64,000 nucleotides of DNA, taken from NCBI GenBank assembly GCA_025618425.1, contig CM046845.1, positions 31,307,899 to 31,371,898 of the forward strand, written 5' to 3'. A model generated the notes under the pieces. That model did not search any database and had not been told where the DNA came from. It saw nothing but the letters and a program-made list of their open reading frames with translations. This document shows, piece by piece, positions 34,028 to 64,000 of this stretch (position 1 is its first letter; every line of letters starts with the position of its first letter). A program made the translations under genes and the position numbers. This DNA comes from Heliocidaris tuberculata (taxonomy: Eukaryota; Echinodermata; Echinoidea; Camarodonta; Echinometridae).

Positions 34028-34443
34028 TTAACCCATTCATGACAGGAATTATTTAAGGAGTAAATTGATCACATTTTGTTCTTCAAATTGGCAACAGTAA
34101 TATTTTTCTTTTAGTGCTACATGGTTCTAACAAAATGCAATGTCTTTGAAAACAATATACATCATTAGAAACTTAGTCGAAAAGTTGAAAAAATTGCCAA
34201 TTTTGATAAAAAATAGTGATTTTGAACCTCTCAATGTGTTGCCAATTTAAGGATTATGAAGCTTATTCTCATTTTTGAAATTCCTGACATCAAACGCAAT
34301 ATGGTCAGGCAACAAAAATGGACACAATGTGTGTAGAAATTTTTGCTCATTCTACTCATGCATCTGGTATATTTTTTAAGGCTCTGAATCAAAAGTTATT
34401 GATCCAAACCACAAAATGTGGTCAATTGTCTCGAAAGGGTTAA
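34028..34443 (+). mobile_element. TTAA-bounded MITE, family B copy 3
   Basis: Ends TTAACCCATTCA and GAAAGGGTTAA, with the body collinear with 29467-29884. Confidence 0.8.
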
Positions 34444-37400
34444 AGTCACTACTGTGATTCAGGGATTCGCACATTATTTCAGACAGCAGATCGAGGTTCA
34501 TGTTTAAAGATACAAATGAGTTGTGGTCATGCAAGTACATTGTGAAAAAAAAATTATTTCATGTCTACATAAGTATTGGTGTATACTGTGAAGTTTGGGA
34601 ATGATCAAAATGATAAGAAATTGACCCAAATCTCGCTGAAAAGCACATACACTGCACATAGGAATGGGTATATGGGACTGCACACAGATGTGGCATGAAT
34701 GTTCGGCCCAAACAGTTCAGCTATTTCTCATATTTCAAATATGAGGGCATGTGAAGAGCAATCCTTTTTAGGGGATATTTCTACTATGATGTTCTTCCAA
34801 ACTGACATAAAAGGCTTGAGAAAGTTCAAAAATTATTTTCACGTTTCCCAGAACTCCATCTTCTCTTAAACTATGGATAAGTGGGAAGAATTCATAGGGT
34901 TTGGCTATATATACAACATGTATGTGTGAAAGGTCATTCTAACTATCCATCTCAGTTTAATCAAATGTTTTTCTTCAGTAAAACATTTTGCAGGATACTT
35001 TAGTAGCAATCTCCATAGATAGGCCTTCTGGTCTTGTTGCCCACACTTATTTCCTGAGATTTCTTTAAGAACCTTTGCAGAAAGGCCACCCATAGAACGT
35101 AATCAAGGATTTTGTGACTTGCTTCCCTACATAAGGTAGAACCTGTGTATAAAAAACTATCAGGACTATGCATTCTCTGGTTTAAAAAGAGAAATTTGAA
35201 TGATTTGATCGAGGATGACCACCATAATTCATCCATGTTGTACAAGGTAGTCAATCAAGTTCTTGCAGCCATTTTTCTCTTGGATGGCATGTATTTGTAA
35301 ATGTAGGTTTTTACTGAAGATTTCTTGCAACCAATGTGTGGTGTACCTCACCGTATTTCTCAGTAGATGTACAATTTATAAGAAGAAACAGTAAGGTCTG
35401 TTTTCTAGAGTTGACTTCTACTTGTTTTCATGAGTAAGTGTGAAGAGTATATTTATATTGCACTCCAATCATGTAATCAAATTTCTGCATTATATGTGTA
35501 CACAATCAAATGTGAATAAAATTACCTTTCTTTATTTCCGGAACTTTAGTGTATGGGATTTCTATTTTTTTGCAAAGTCCAATTTACTTCAAAACTATAA
35601 AACACCGTTTGTTTTCTGGCAAATGTCAATGTTGTCAGTGCATTACTCTTTAGAAGGCTTGTTGGTGCAGATTAAAAAGCAGTTATAATGCTGAGGAGGA
35701 AAATATTTTTTCAACCCATATCTTTTCTATACATATCTTTTCTACCCATATCTTTTCTGTCCAATTTTTCAATTAATGCTATAGGAAAGGTGGTAAAAAC
35801 TTGTATCACAACTTGCAAAAGTAGTTCTCTGTGAATGGAAATGGCAGAATCTTTTCTGTAATTGTTTCCAAGAGTATCTGCAAGAGACAAAAACAAAAAC
35901 AAACCTCTCAAATTGACACAACTTATCATTTATATATTAACATTATTTATAATAAAATACACCCTGTAAACTTGGAGAAGGAACATCCTCAAGATGGATA
36001 TTTTGTTTTCCCTTACAGTTTTATATGAACTTTTCTTTGCAAAAAAAGTAGATGATCTCCTTTCAGTTGACAATCTGAAGAAATTAAAGTTGCAATGCAG
36101 ATGTGTTCATTTGGCACTAATAAATTTTCAGACAATATGCATCTTTTTTCAAATTTTCACCTTCTTTTGAATTCCCCTGAATCCCCTCCTCTGTAAATGC
36201 CTACATGTACCAAATTTAAAACCATGAATTATAAATGTTCAAGCACAGAGGACAGGAGTTGATGCAGTATTTGAATTTGCAGTTTGATTCTTCCATAAAG
36301 CAAGTTTAACCATCAGTACATTACTGTGCTAGACTAGAGAGTTTCTGTTTTATACAAATATTGAGCAACCACATGTACATGTATAGAGCAGTCTGTGTTT
36401 ATGTAGGATAGAAGGAAGTCACAGATGCTTCTCAATTTTTTTTTTTTTTTTTGAGGAATACCCAAAGTATGAAACAATATTTGTCTTGAAAGGAAAGACT
36501 GAAAGCAATTCAATCCCACTCGCACTCTTGTTTAGTCAAGTCTTGTATGGAACAGAATTTGTATTATTCTAAGCCTCTAAAGAATGAGAAATAACAACAA
36601 TACTGATCATAACGGACTTGTCCATGGATGGTAGTGTATACTACCTATTATGGTATTGTAGAAATTTGTATCATTTTGATTTGAATGTCATATATTCCTA
36701 CATTTGTATATAGCTCTGAAAATTATCAAAACTCTCTATATCTATATTTTCCTTCGTTTTGTATTTATGATATACATGTTTAATAGTTGACCTGAAAGTG
36801 CTAATCACATTTGTATTTTCAGGTTTTAAGTTGCCCATGTTGAATTATGTATAAATCTGTTTCTATTTTTTGAGCAAAGAAAGTGAAACTTTATGACTAG
36901 TAATTAAAGACAGTTGGGTGTGTTTATGTGTGTTTGCATTTTGTGTGTTCTCTAAGGGCCGTAGAGTATGCCTATGGGTCAGAAAGTACTCTAAATGATT
37001 GGATACCCAGTACAGCAGGTAGTCTGCCCCGTTTTAAGAATACATGATGCAGCCTATATCTGGTGTGATAGCACTGTCTGTAGGTGAGCTTTTAGCCTTC
37101 TGCTTAATTCCATAGAGTAACCCCTATGTGTACATTTTACCGTGAATTATATAGGAATAACCAATAGAGCTTGTGCAGAGATACACAATTATTTTGCGCT
37201 AATTTGGGCGTGCTCCTAATGGCAAGGAGATACATGTATTCCTATTGCATATGATGCCAAAAGTTTATTCAATTTAATTATTCATGTTTTTACTGAATAC
37301 AGAACATTATAGGTCTCTGTTCAGGCTCATAGGGTAAAACCAATAAGCAGAGCTCCACAATAAATTTTTTTTTGTAGTCTTGTCTGGATCGAAATTTTTA

Positions 37401-37519
37401 GGGCCTATATGCATGAACCCTGTGTTAAAATGTTGAAATTTTGGGGTCAGCACTCAGCACTTAGATTGCGGGTGCCCATGTGCACCGGGAGCCTGTTAGT
37501 ATGGAGCCCTGCAATCAAA

Positions 37520-37684
37520 TACAGGGGAAACTCATTATAACAAAGACCTTGTAACCATGAAAATTACCTTGTTATGTCAGGAATCTTCTTGTATCAGGTT
37601 AAAAAAACCCCAAAGAACATAAAGACCTGGGACCGGCAAAATTACGTTGTTATATCGGGAATCTTGTTATATCGGAGCTCTTTA
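37520..37684. mobile_element. TA-flanked MITE, family A copy 4 (right end incomplete)
   Basis: Left end TACAGGGGAAACTCATTATA. The body has repeated TTGTTATATCGG motifs. The right end stops at GAGCTCTTTATA, where copy 5 begins. Confidence 0.65.
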
Positions 37685-37844
37685 TACAGTGGAACCTCGT
37701 TATAACAAACTACTTGGGACCAAGAAAATTACCTCTTTATATCGAAACCTTGTTATATTAGGGCTAAAGAAGTGGAACTGGAAAAGTTACCTTGTTATAA
37801 TGAGAGCTTATTATAAGTGTTCTTTATAATGAGGTTCCACTGTA
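37684..37844. mobile_element. TA-flanked MITE, family A copy 5
   Basis: Ends TACAGTGGAACCTCGTTATA and TATAATGAGGTTCCACTGTA are almost perfectly inverted. It is the best-preserved terminus of this family here, and it abuts copy 4. Confidence 0.85.
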
Positions 37845-39623
37845 TTAAATGAGTTTTCAACAGAGGTGTTGACATTAAGAATGCTTGAAGCTTTTCAAAA
37901 TGATATTTGCACAATGCATAAAGAGAGACTTTTCAAAATGGCAGATGCTACCTTGAATCAAGTCTGATGTGTTTTGTTTTTTTAAATGTAGATGGTTATA
38001 GTCAAGAAGAAATTTGCTAAGGAAGTCAGCGAAAATGTTCTTTTACAGCCTTATTTTATGTGAGGTGGCTCTATTCATTAAATGGTAATTGTCATGATAT
38101 TAATGGAAGTAGAGTAGAACATTTCACCCATCCAATCTCAGTAACAAAATGGTAGTACATGTGTTACATGTGCTCACATTGTAAGCAGTGCTTTAGTTTG
38201 TATGGTGCTAAATACATAGGCCAGAGGTGTTGACATTAAGACTAATAACATTGAAATAATGCTGGTACCGGTACATGTAATAAGGAAGCATCATCTTGAT
38301 TTTCTCCTTTGTTCTCATTCAAAATCTTATTTGTTATTTATTTATTTGTTTAATTCTGCAGATCCCTTGGCAAGGACATCTTCTATTAATGTTTTCCAAT
38401 TTATTTTTTCTTTTTTTGTAATTGTATTTGTGGTATTCAAAGCACAGAATTATTGATGTCAGCACCAGTCAGAGCAGTAATATTTCTCTTTTTTGTGTCA
38501 GAATAGACTATTTAATGTCCTTTTATTTTCTTTTTCTTTTTTCTTTTTTTCCTTTTTCCTTTTCTTTTTCTTTGTTTTGTTTTGTTTGGTTATTTCAGTT
38601 TTACACCTCTTCATGTCCAGGGCTGTTTCTTACCCCTTTACCCCCTGTCTGGTTTCTAGCTTCTTTCAGACTCTCTATCTCTCTCTCTCCATTTCTCACT
38701 TCATTTATATTGTAGAGACCCTCACAATATTCCACACTTTGTATATGTGGAGAAATTACTGGTTATTTATTATTTTTTTTAATGGGGAAATTTGATAAAT
38801 TGAATTTGATGATGCCTTCAAAAACTATTACAAATTGTCTTTCTTGCCCCACTAGGTCTTTGCATTCATCATTTAATGCTATTCAAAGTACAGGTGTATT
38901 GAATATTTTTCCCTTGATATTTCAATTTGGGGGGGATATATGTCTGTTAAAAGGTTTTCTGTAGTTTTGTTATGTCCTGTTCTTCTCCATATTAACCCAC
39001 TGAATACTCGGTCCACTGTAATTTAAGTGCAAGTCTATGGAAAGTGGGGTATACAAAACATCAAATGTATCCAATGATTCAATTGGTTAAAATGGTATAT
39101 AATAAGAAACAGAAAGGTTAATCCTGTTTGGTTGATATTTGGAAGCTGTTCATTCATTATAACTTACTATCATATATGTGATTTAAATATAGCTAGGACC
39201 CAAATAAAAAATGGCACTGTTTTACTTTTAGTTCGCATTCAAAAGCTACCTTGTATTGATGTAAATGATGATAATGTTTTCCCTCCGGATATGAAACAGA
39301 TTTGTGTATTTTGATAAAGTTTGCTGAAATACCTGTCAGGTTGGATCCTGTCATTAGCCTGTTCACAGGCTGTGTGCTTTTATAGACCTAAGATTATAGT
39401 GAAAGGAAGATCTTTTACATAAAATGTGATGTGTGTATAATTAAACCACTTGAATAAGGTTATTTGAAATTGAACAAGATGGTAAAAATCAAAAGTAAAT
39501 TTTCTATGAGTAGTAAATTAAAGGGAAAAGAAACCAGATTTGTCATATTTTGTTTGTTTATTTCTGTGATGTTAGGCAATATTTTGATTAAAGTGTGAAA
39601 GAGGGAGCGAGATAGAGAGCAAA

Positions 39624-39625
<2 letters not shown>

Positions 39626-39675
<50 letters not shown>

Positions 39676-39800
39676 GCCTAAAACCAGAATAGGAGAGATA
39701 ATTTAGAATTGGGGAGAGAGGGGGGCCGGGAGAGAGGGGAGAGAGGGGAAAGAAAGGAGGAGAGAAAGAGAGAGAGAGAGAGAGAAAGGGGGGGGGGGGG
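39626..39800. repeat. (GA)n microsatellite with G runs
   Basis: Pure (GA)n at about 39627-39672, then interrupted purine-rich sequence with a G run at 39788-39801. Open frames here are artefacts. Confidence 0.95.
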
Positions 39801-40259
39801 GAGAAAGTAGAGAATAAAATACGGATACAAATGTCTGTTTTTGTGCATGTGATGTGCATGACCAGATTGTAGTGCATGCTGAATAATGAATATTCAATTA
39901 TGTAAATGAGTTTCAGAGTTTCCTTTCTATTCTGTTTTCTGTCTGTCATTCAGTGTCAAGTCAGTTTGTTTAGGGGATTTGTAAGTACAGTTTTAATCGT
40001 ATAAATACTCAGCCTTGTGCTGAATTAGTATAATAAATTGATATACGTAATTTCGTAAGTTTTTTTTAGGAATAGAGTCTATAGCTTGTAAGAGAGTGAC
40101 GAGTTTACTGGTGTTTTAGAACTTTGTCTTAACTGTTGCCCCACACGTTCAGTTTATTGTTGGACTTTCAGTTTTGAGAGCGACTTCCAATATTAACAAT
40201 ACAATACAATAGCATGACTCATGAGCCATGATCATGATCCAGAGTAAAGGATGGTGTTC

Positions 40260-40305
40260 TCGGCCGGGTAGAGAATTCGGCCGGGTAGAGAATTCGGCCG
40301 GTACA
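40260..40305. repeat. 17-bp tandem repeat CGGCCGGGTAGAGAATT
   Basis: Two complete units plus a partial third (CGGCCGG) in a head-to-tail array. Confidence 0.85.
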
Positions 40306-40828
40306 ACATATGCATGGCAAAATCACTTTAAAGCATATCACATACACTCATAGCGACATTACTATACTTCGTGTGTAGACTCTAGGCAGTCATCCACCTC
40401 GACACTTTCAAAACACCACTGCACAAAAGTCACCAACATTCACTCATAATCAGCATTTAATTTACAAGAAACGACACCAACATATTCATGAAATACAATA
40501 AATTCAACTCACCGATGTTGGAAAAGATAATTCCGAAAATGAAATCTGTAATTTACTGTCACTTCTGGCGAAACGGGGTATCGCAAGTCATGATGTACAT
40601 TTCCTGATCGCCGCGAGCGCTGACATCTCCCGCTAAAAAATTCGGTCGTTAAAAGTTCGGTTCCTATCGCGCACACGTAAGTCCCGATTTTCCGTGTGTG
40701 CGATCGTAGAGATCGATGTGCACGCGATACCGAGTTTCGTTGTGGACAAAATTTTAGTCTAAAAACATCGGCACCATGAAAACAACATGCGATCGCAAAA
40801 AAAATTGGCGGGGATTTCTTAGGTTTTG

Positions 40829-40890
40829 GACATGATTTTGACTTTGGATTTTGCTGGAAATATCAGAAGTTTTTCCTAACGGCCATTTAA
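40829..40890 (+). repeat. 62-bp direct repeat, copy 1
   Basis: Starts GACATGATTTTGACTTTGG and ends TTTTTCCTAACGGCCATTTAA. It recurs almost unchanged at 41160-41221. Confidence 0.85.
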
Positions 40891-41159
40891 GGTAGGAAAG
40901 AGATTTTAAAGCGCTGAATTTGAAAGGAAGTATTTTAAATATTTATCTTACTTTTCCTCCCATACCTTAAGTACATGCGATAGAAAATGACTAGTATTTT
41001 TGCATTCGTCCCGCGTAGTGGTCAGTATGACCACTATACGTGGTGTGATCACATATCACTCACATACAAATTATCTCCAATAACCTCGCATAAGTGTGAG
41101 TGACAAATTACAATTTTTTCACAAATTACAATATTACAATATTTTGAGTAAGAAGTTAT

Positions 41160-41221
41160 GGACATGATTTTGACTTTGGATTTTCCTGGAAATATCAGAA
41201 GTTTTTCCTAACGGCCATTTA
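41160..41221 (+). repeat. 62-bp direct repeat, copy 2
   Basis: Differs from copy 1 at one visible base (TTTTCCTGG for TTTTGCTGG) and runs directly into the 244-bp duplicated block at 41224. Confidence 0.85.
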
Positions 41222-41223
41222 AC

Positions 41224-41467
41224 GGCCGGATTTTACGCAGGGGAGCTGGGACTTTTGATCAGCAGGCGAACGCACGGCGCACGTGCATGCTCCCTGTTGA
41301 CTTTGTACATGCGGCCGAAAACTGATCTGCTCGGCCGAAAACTGCCTCCGAGACAGGGTAAATGAAAATGAATATTACCATGGCAATTCTTGATTTTCTT
41401 TCGGGATTTTTTTTTGGTTAAAATAGTAACAATATTTGCTTTCATAATTTGAGTAAGAAGTGAAAAT
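41224..41467 (+). repeat. 244-bp duplicated CpG-rich block, copy 1
   Basis: Begins GGCCGGATTTTACGCAGGGG and ends GAGTAAGAAGTGAAAATA. Copy 2 lies about 918 bp downstream in the same orientation with only a few differences. A GACAGG/GTAAAT donor-like site occurs in both. Confidence 0.9.
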
Positions 41468-42141
41468 ATATAATATATAAATACCAAAGTCACAGGGGAA
41501 CCGCAGTAGCAATGAAAAAAATGTCACATTTAAGTTTTTTTACTTTTAGCGATGTAATCGGCGGTCTGCTAACCTAATCTAAAAAATTTGCATATCTTAC
41601 GCGTGTCCATAAAGAAAATGGGTTCCAAAATCTGAGCTGTATTTCAAGAAATTTTCAGTTTTAGATCATGATTGTATGTCGCAATCTCAAAAGTGTCCAA
41701 TCGCACGTTGCACTGAAAGATAGTCGGTGTGCACTCATCATGGGCCCTTGCCTATGTGGGACTGTGTCCAACATTCACTGTTGCAGCAGTCAAAAACAGA
41801 CAACAAAATTGCTCTAAGCAAGATTTAATTTTCTTAAATTTGCTAGATTACCTGATTCATGGACTCTTCCACTCTTACTGTGCCACAAATTAGGGGATTC
41901 AGAATTGAAAGTGAAATTTTAAATAATTATTTTCCTCTCCTGTATGAATGATCTAGCCTGGAAAAGGGCCTGCTGATACACACAATAGCTATTGAAGCCT
42001 ATTCACCCATAAAAGAGCTAGTCTGAGTACAAGGTTATCTTCAGATAAGCTTGTACATGTATAAGTGGTCGGTGTGTGAGACACACACGCGATATCTCCA
42101 TTGTCTTGAGGTTTCAGTTTGATACCGGGGGAGCAGCTTTT

Positions 42142-42386
42142 GGCCGGATTTTACGCAGGGGAGCTGGGAATTTTGATCAGCAGGCGAATGCACGGCGCGC
42201 GTGCACGCTCCCTGTTGACTTTGTACATGCGGCCGAAAACTGATCTGCTCGCCTGAAAACTGCCTCCGAGACAGGGTAAATGAAAATGAATATTACCATG
42301 GCAATTCTTGATTTTCTTCCGGGATTTTTTTTTTGGTTAAAATAGTATCAATATTTGCTTTCATAATTTGAGTAAGAAGTGAAAAT
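42142..42386 (+). repeat. 244-bp duplicated CpG-rich block, copy 2
   Basis: Collinear with copy 1 apart from single substitutions and one-base differences in the T run. No other sequence flanking the two copies matches. Confidence 0.9.
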
Positions 42387-42642
42387 AAATATGAAATAAA
42401 GAGTAAAAAAATAAAGCTGATGCTACTCTTCATAGAGCCTGGTTTTTTAATCTCGCTCTGCTATAAAGCAGCCATTTTAGAGTCTAAAGAACCTCCTGAA
42501 AATCACCTTTACCATGAGCCAGCTTCTCTCATCTCCTCTTCACCATAGCTTTAGAGTATTAAAACCCCATTTTTTTATTTTTAGAATTAAAAAATATCGA
42601 AAACAAAATGTGAAATATTAATTTTAATGTTTACCGATAGGT

Positions 42643-42795
42643 TCAATATTGTCCGAACTCCCCGAAGAAGCCCTCGCTGCGCTAGTAGACCCAGAAGTGT
42701 CCCGTAATGTCATCAACCTACAGTCACTCGCGCAATTTTCAGATCCACCATACATTAGACAAGACCGCTATGAGCGGGCCTTGCACGCATTCTGA
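42643..42795 (+). other. Unassigned coding-looking island (possible orphan terminal exon)
   Basis: Fifty codons open from TCA 42643 to TGA 42793-42795, read SILSELPEEALAALVDPEVS ... FSDPPYIRQDRYERALHAF. The segment is clearly richer in G+C than its surroundings. It follows an acceptor-like TTTACCGATAG ending at 42640. I do not recognise the protein. It could be the last exon of a gene, a captured exon or a pseudoexon. A hairpin TTCGGCAC-GCA-GTGCCGAA follows at about 42804-42822. Confidence 0.35.
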
Positions 42796-43507
42796 CCGGG
42801 CGTCTTCGGCACGCAGTGCCGAAAAAACTAGAATCTTACTTTACAGCATGTTGCCTGGGAAATCCCTCTTCTTTGGTGACCAGCTTAACCATAAATTCAG
42901 GAAATTTTGAATTTTAAGTGCTCATCAAATTTGCCTTCACTGATATTCTTTTATTAAGAGCTAAGTACTCTGGCTATGTACTGCCCTCTCTTTGTTGAGA
43001 AAGGAAATCTGCATTTGTTTAATGTTGTATGCAGTAGTACAGCAGTAGGGTGCAGCAATTATGTTTTCTCACCTTGACCATATTGGTTTAGGAGTACAAG
43101 GTTATATTATAACCTTGTACATTGGATGAGTAAGAAGACACCAATGCGGGTGACGAAATGAAGCACAAATGTGCAGAATGAATGGTGGTTTCATATTTCA
43201 CGATAATGCCACTTTATCAAATTGAATAGCTGTTTGAAGAGCCAAAATGAACAATTTTATGTGAAAAAGTAACTGATTAGGCATGTTTGATTATTCTTTC
43301 TGACTGACTCACACATACATGACATAGTCTAGATCTATGCGAGGTTATTTATAGAGCAGTTTATTATTTATAGATACCTGGCTTTCATTACTGTGGAATC
43401 TGGACAAAGATAAAATGTCTAATCAGAATTTATCATAATTCGTACCTACAACTATAAACATTTAATTTTTTTTCTGTTTTTCTTTTTCTTCAGATACTTT
43501 CTCCATA

Positions 43508-62320
<18,813 letters not shown>

Positions 62321-62811
62321 GTAAGTACACAAATTTCTCTTTTCATGAAACATGAAACTTGAGTGTAACCTCTTCTGACCATCAAGATTTTTATGATGAG
62401 TATTTTTGGAGGGAAGGGGCTGGAAAGTATGCTAATGTTCCATAATTTTCAAGGGTTTGAAACCAGACTGAAAGAAGCATATTAATGGAAAGACGGATGT
62501 GCTATTTGGTTTTGATTGTATTGACCATGATATAAACACCAAACAGGATAAGCAATGAATGGTGTCCATTGAGAAGTGAAACTAGGTGATATGCATCTTT
62601 CTGTTCTTAAGATTGTAGTGTCGTCCGATGGGATGATTAAAGCCCATCTATGGTTTTGGTAAGCCCCCCAAAACTTCTGGTCAGATTTCTTTGATTGAGG
62701 GATCTTAGTGCAATTGTACAGACGTGTTTAGAACACAAAAGGCATAATCGTTGGTTATATCAGGGAATTTAAAGAGTAACTTGACGTATCTGAGTTAGAG
62801 TTTCTATATTT

Positions 62812-63122
62812 TTTATCCTAATAGAGGTAGTAGATGTATTTACTATCCCCATATCCTGGAAATATGGTTCTACTTCTATGCAGTAAAATTATGATTTTCA
62901 ACAACTATATATTATTTATCCTAATTGAGGTAGTAGATGTATTTACTATCCCCATATCCTGAAGATTTGGTTCTACTTATATGCAATGAAATTATGATTT
63001 TCAACAACTATGTATTATTTATCCTAAATGAGAAAGTAGATGTATTTACTATCTCCATATCCTAGAGATATGGTTCTACTTTTATGCAATCAAATTATGA
63101 TTTTCAACAACTATGTATTTTT
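62812..63122. repeat. Tandem repeat, three units of 103 bp (PIGN intron 12)
   Basis: Units start at 62812, 62915 and 63018, each TTTATCCTAA...GTAGATGTATTTACTATC...TATGATTTTCAACAACTA. They are roughly 90% alike. Confidence 0.9.
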
Positions 63123-63739
63123 GCATTCAGGATGAATCTCTACGTACATGAAGCTACCTAAGTTGATAAATAGCAAGATACTGATAATTCTAACACGCTG
63201 TGAAATTCTTTTATCTCACTTGGAAATGACAAAATTGAGAGGTGGAAATAATAAAGATTACAATCAGCATCTAAATTACCATGTCTGATCGATTTGTGTA
63301 AAACTGCATGTAAGGGACAGCTGCCATTTGCGCAGATTTATACAAATATGTGCAAAAGTTCCATCAGGAGAACATACTTTAGAGACCTTACATATTACCT
63401 TTAACAAAATTCGACAATCATGTATGAAGCACTGGTGTATCATCCCCCTTGACATTGTAAATCATTCTATGGCCTGTATGGTAGTGAACCTGAAGGTCAT
63501 TGTATCCTTGATTAATATCTGTCTGAAATATTGAAGTTGCCAAGTGTCTGTTTAAAATTGTGTGGTAATACATTACTTCACAACCCATTAAGAGCCAGTC
63601 ATATTTCATGGATATGTATCACCTTATGAAGTACTTTCCTAGAAATCCAAGGTATGTTGAATGGGGAATATAATGGAATAGTGATGGGTTATGGATTGGT
63701 TGAAGACTTTTCAGAAAAAGCAATTCATAAATTGTCTCA

Positions 63740-64000
63740 CCCTTGGGGTCTTGTTTTGGTTGTAAGCAGCCAGAAAACCTAAGGCTCCTAGGTAATCTTG
63801 AGATTATCTGGTAATCACAGAATGTAAAGAATTTCAAAGTAAACGTATCTTTTATTTGTAGTCTTGACAATTCAATGTAAGTTTTGTTCATTTTGTGAGG
63901 ATTTTATTACTTTCTGTCATTACCAAATAATTTCAAGATTACCTTGGAGCCTTAGGTTTTTCTGGTTGCTTATAAGTCAAGACCACAAATAAAAGATACC
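63740..64000. mobile_element. Foldback repeat truncated by window end
   Basis: AACCTAAGGCTCCTAGGTAA (63777 onward) is inverted as TTACCTTGGAGCCTTAGG (63940 onward). GTATCTTTTATTTGTAGTCT (63845 onward) is inverted as GACCACAAATAAAAGATACC at the very end. The arms overlap in a complex palindrome whose right end is not visible. Confidence 0.6.

Larger units (their letters stand above)
33471..43493. other. TAF4-PIGN intergenic interval (may include PIGN 5' noncoding exon)
   Basis: It contains MITEs at 34028, 37520 and 37684, a GA microsatellite at 39626-39800, and the CpG-richer mosaic 40255-42800. In 34450-37500 and 37850-39600 I see no gene or repeat I can name apart from short T runs and a 17-bp tandem motif near 35715-35760. 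The PIGN promoter is not located. Confidence 0.5.

Noticed and set aside
41224..42386. LTR retrotransposon with 244-bp LTRs
   Set aside because: The repeats lack TG...CA ends and the 674-bp interior has no primer-binding site, polypurine tract or gag/pol frame that I can see.

Overview
The window is animal nuclear DNA, most likely from an echinoid (sea urchin). It is AT-rich, intron-dense and packed with short inverted-repeat elements. Its four genes read as invertebrate-deuterostome orthologues of well-known animal proteins, with GT-AG introns whose phases match across every junction I checked. The echinoid assignment is inference from gene divergence and repeat style. It was not tested by any search. 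There are no prokaryotic features, CRISPR arrays or viral genes.

Layout. (1) 826-2931, + strand: the last three coding exons of GCSH, the lipoyl-carrying H protein of the mitochondrial glycine cleavage system; its 5' exons lie before the window. (2) 10526-17770, - strand: a complete 11-exon GAS8/DRC4 gene (483 codons), a coiled-coil subunit of the nexin-dynein regulatory complex of motile cilia. (3) 20745-32408, + strand: a complete 11-exon TAF4 gene (about 985 codons), the TFIID subunit with a TAFH domain and a C-terminal histone fold. (4) 43508 to beyond 62320, + strand: the first 12 coding exons of PIGN (about 656 codons), the GPI ethanolamine phosphate transferase 1 of the ER; its 3' exons lie past the window end. 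The four genes share no pathway. GAS8 and TAF4 are divergent and about 3 kb apart.

The rest is introns and intergenic DNA dominated by non-autonomous elements. There are several families of MITE-like or foldback elements, many bounded by TTAA, and a TA-flanked family in five copies. There is a tRNA-derived SINE with intact A and B boxes plus a second partial copy, a LINE ORF2 C-terminal remnant with a short tandem 3' tail, a 16-copy minisatellite directly behind a PIGN splice donor, and long microsatellites. The 11-kb TAF4-PIGN interval contains a CpG-richer mosaic (40.3-42.8 kb) of duplicated blocks plus a 50-codon coding-looking island that I cannot assign.

I did not find a convincing undescribed system. 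The best leads are a TIR-bounded element in a TAF4 intron made of six ~150-bp units carrying nuclear-receptor-like AGGTCA repeats, the orphan coding island at 42643-42795, the duplicated CpG-rich block upstream of PIGN, and a three-codon uORF ending two bases before the TAF4 start.
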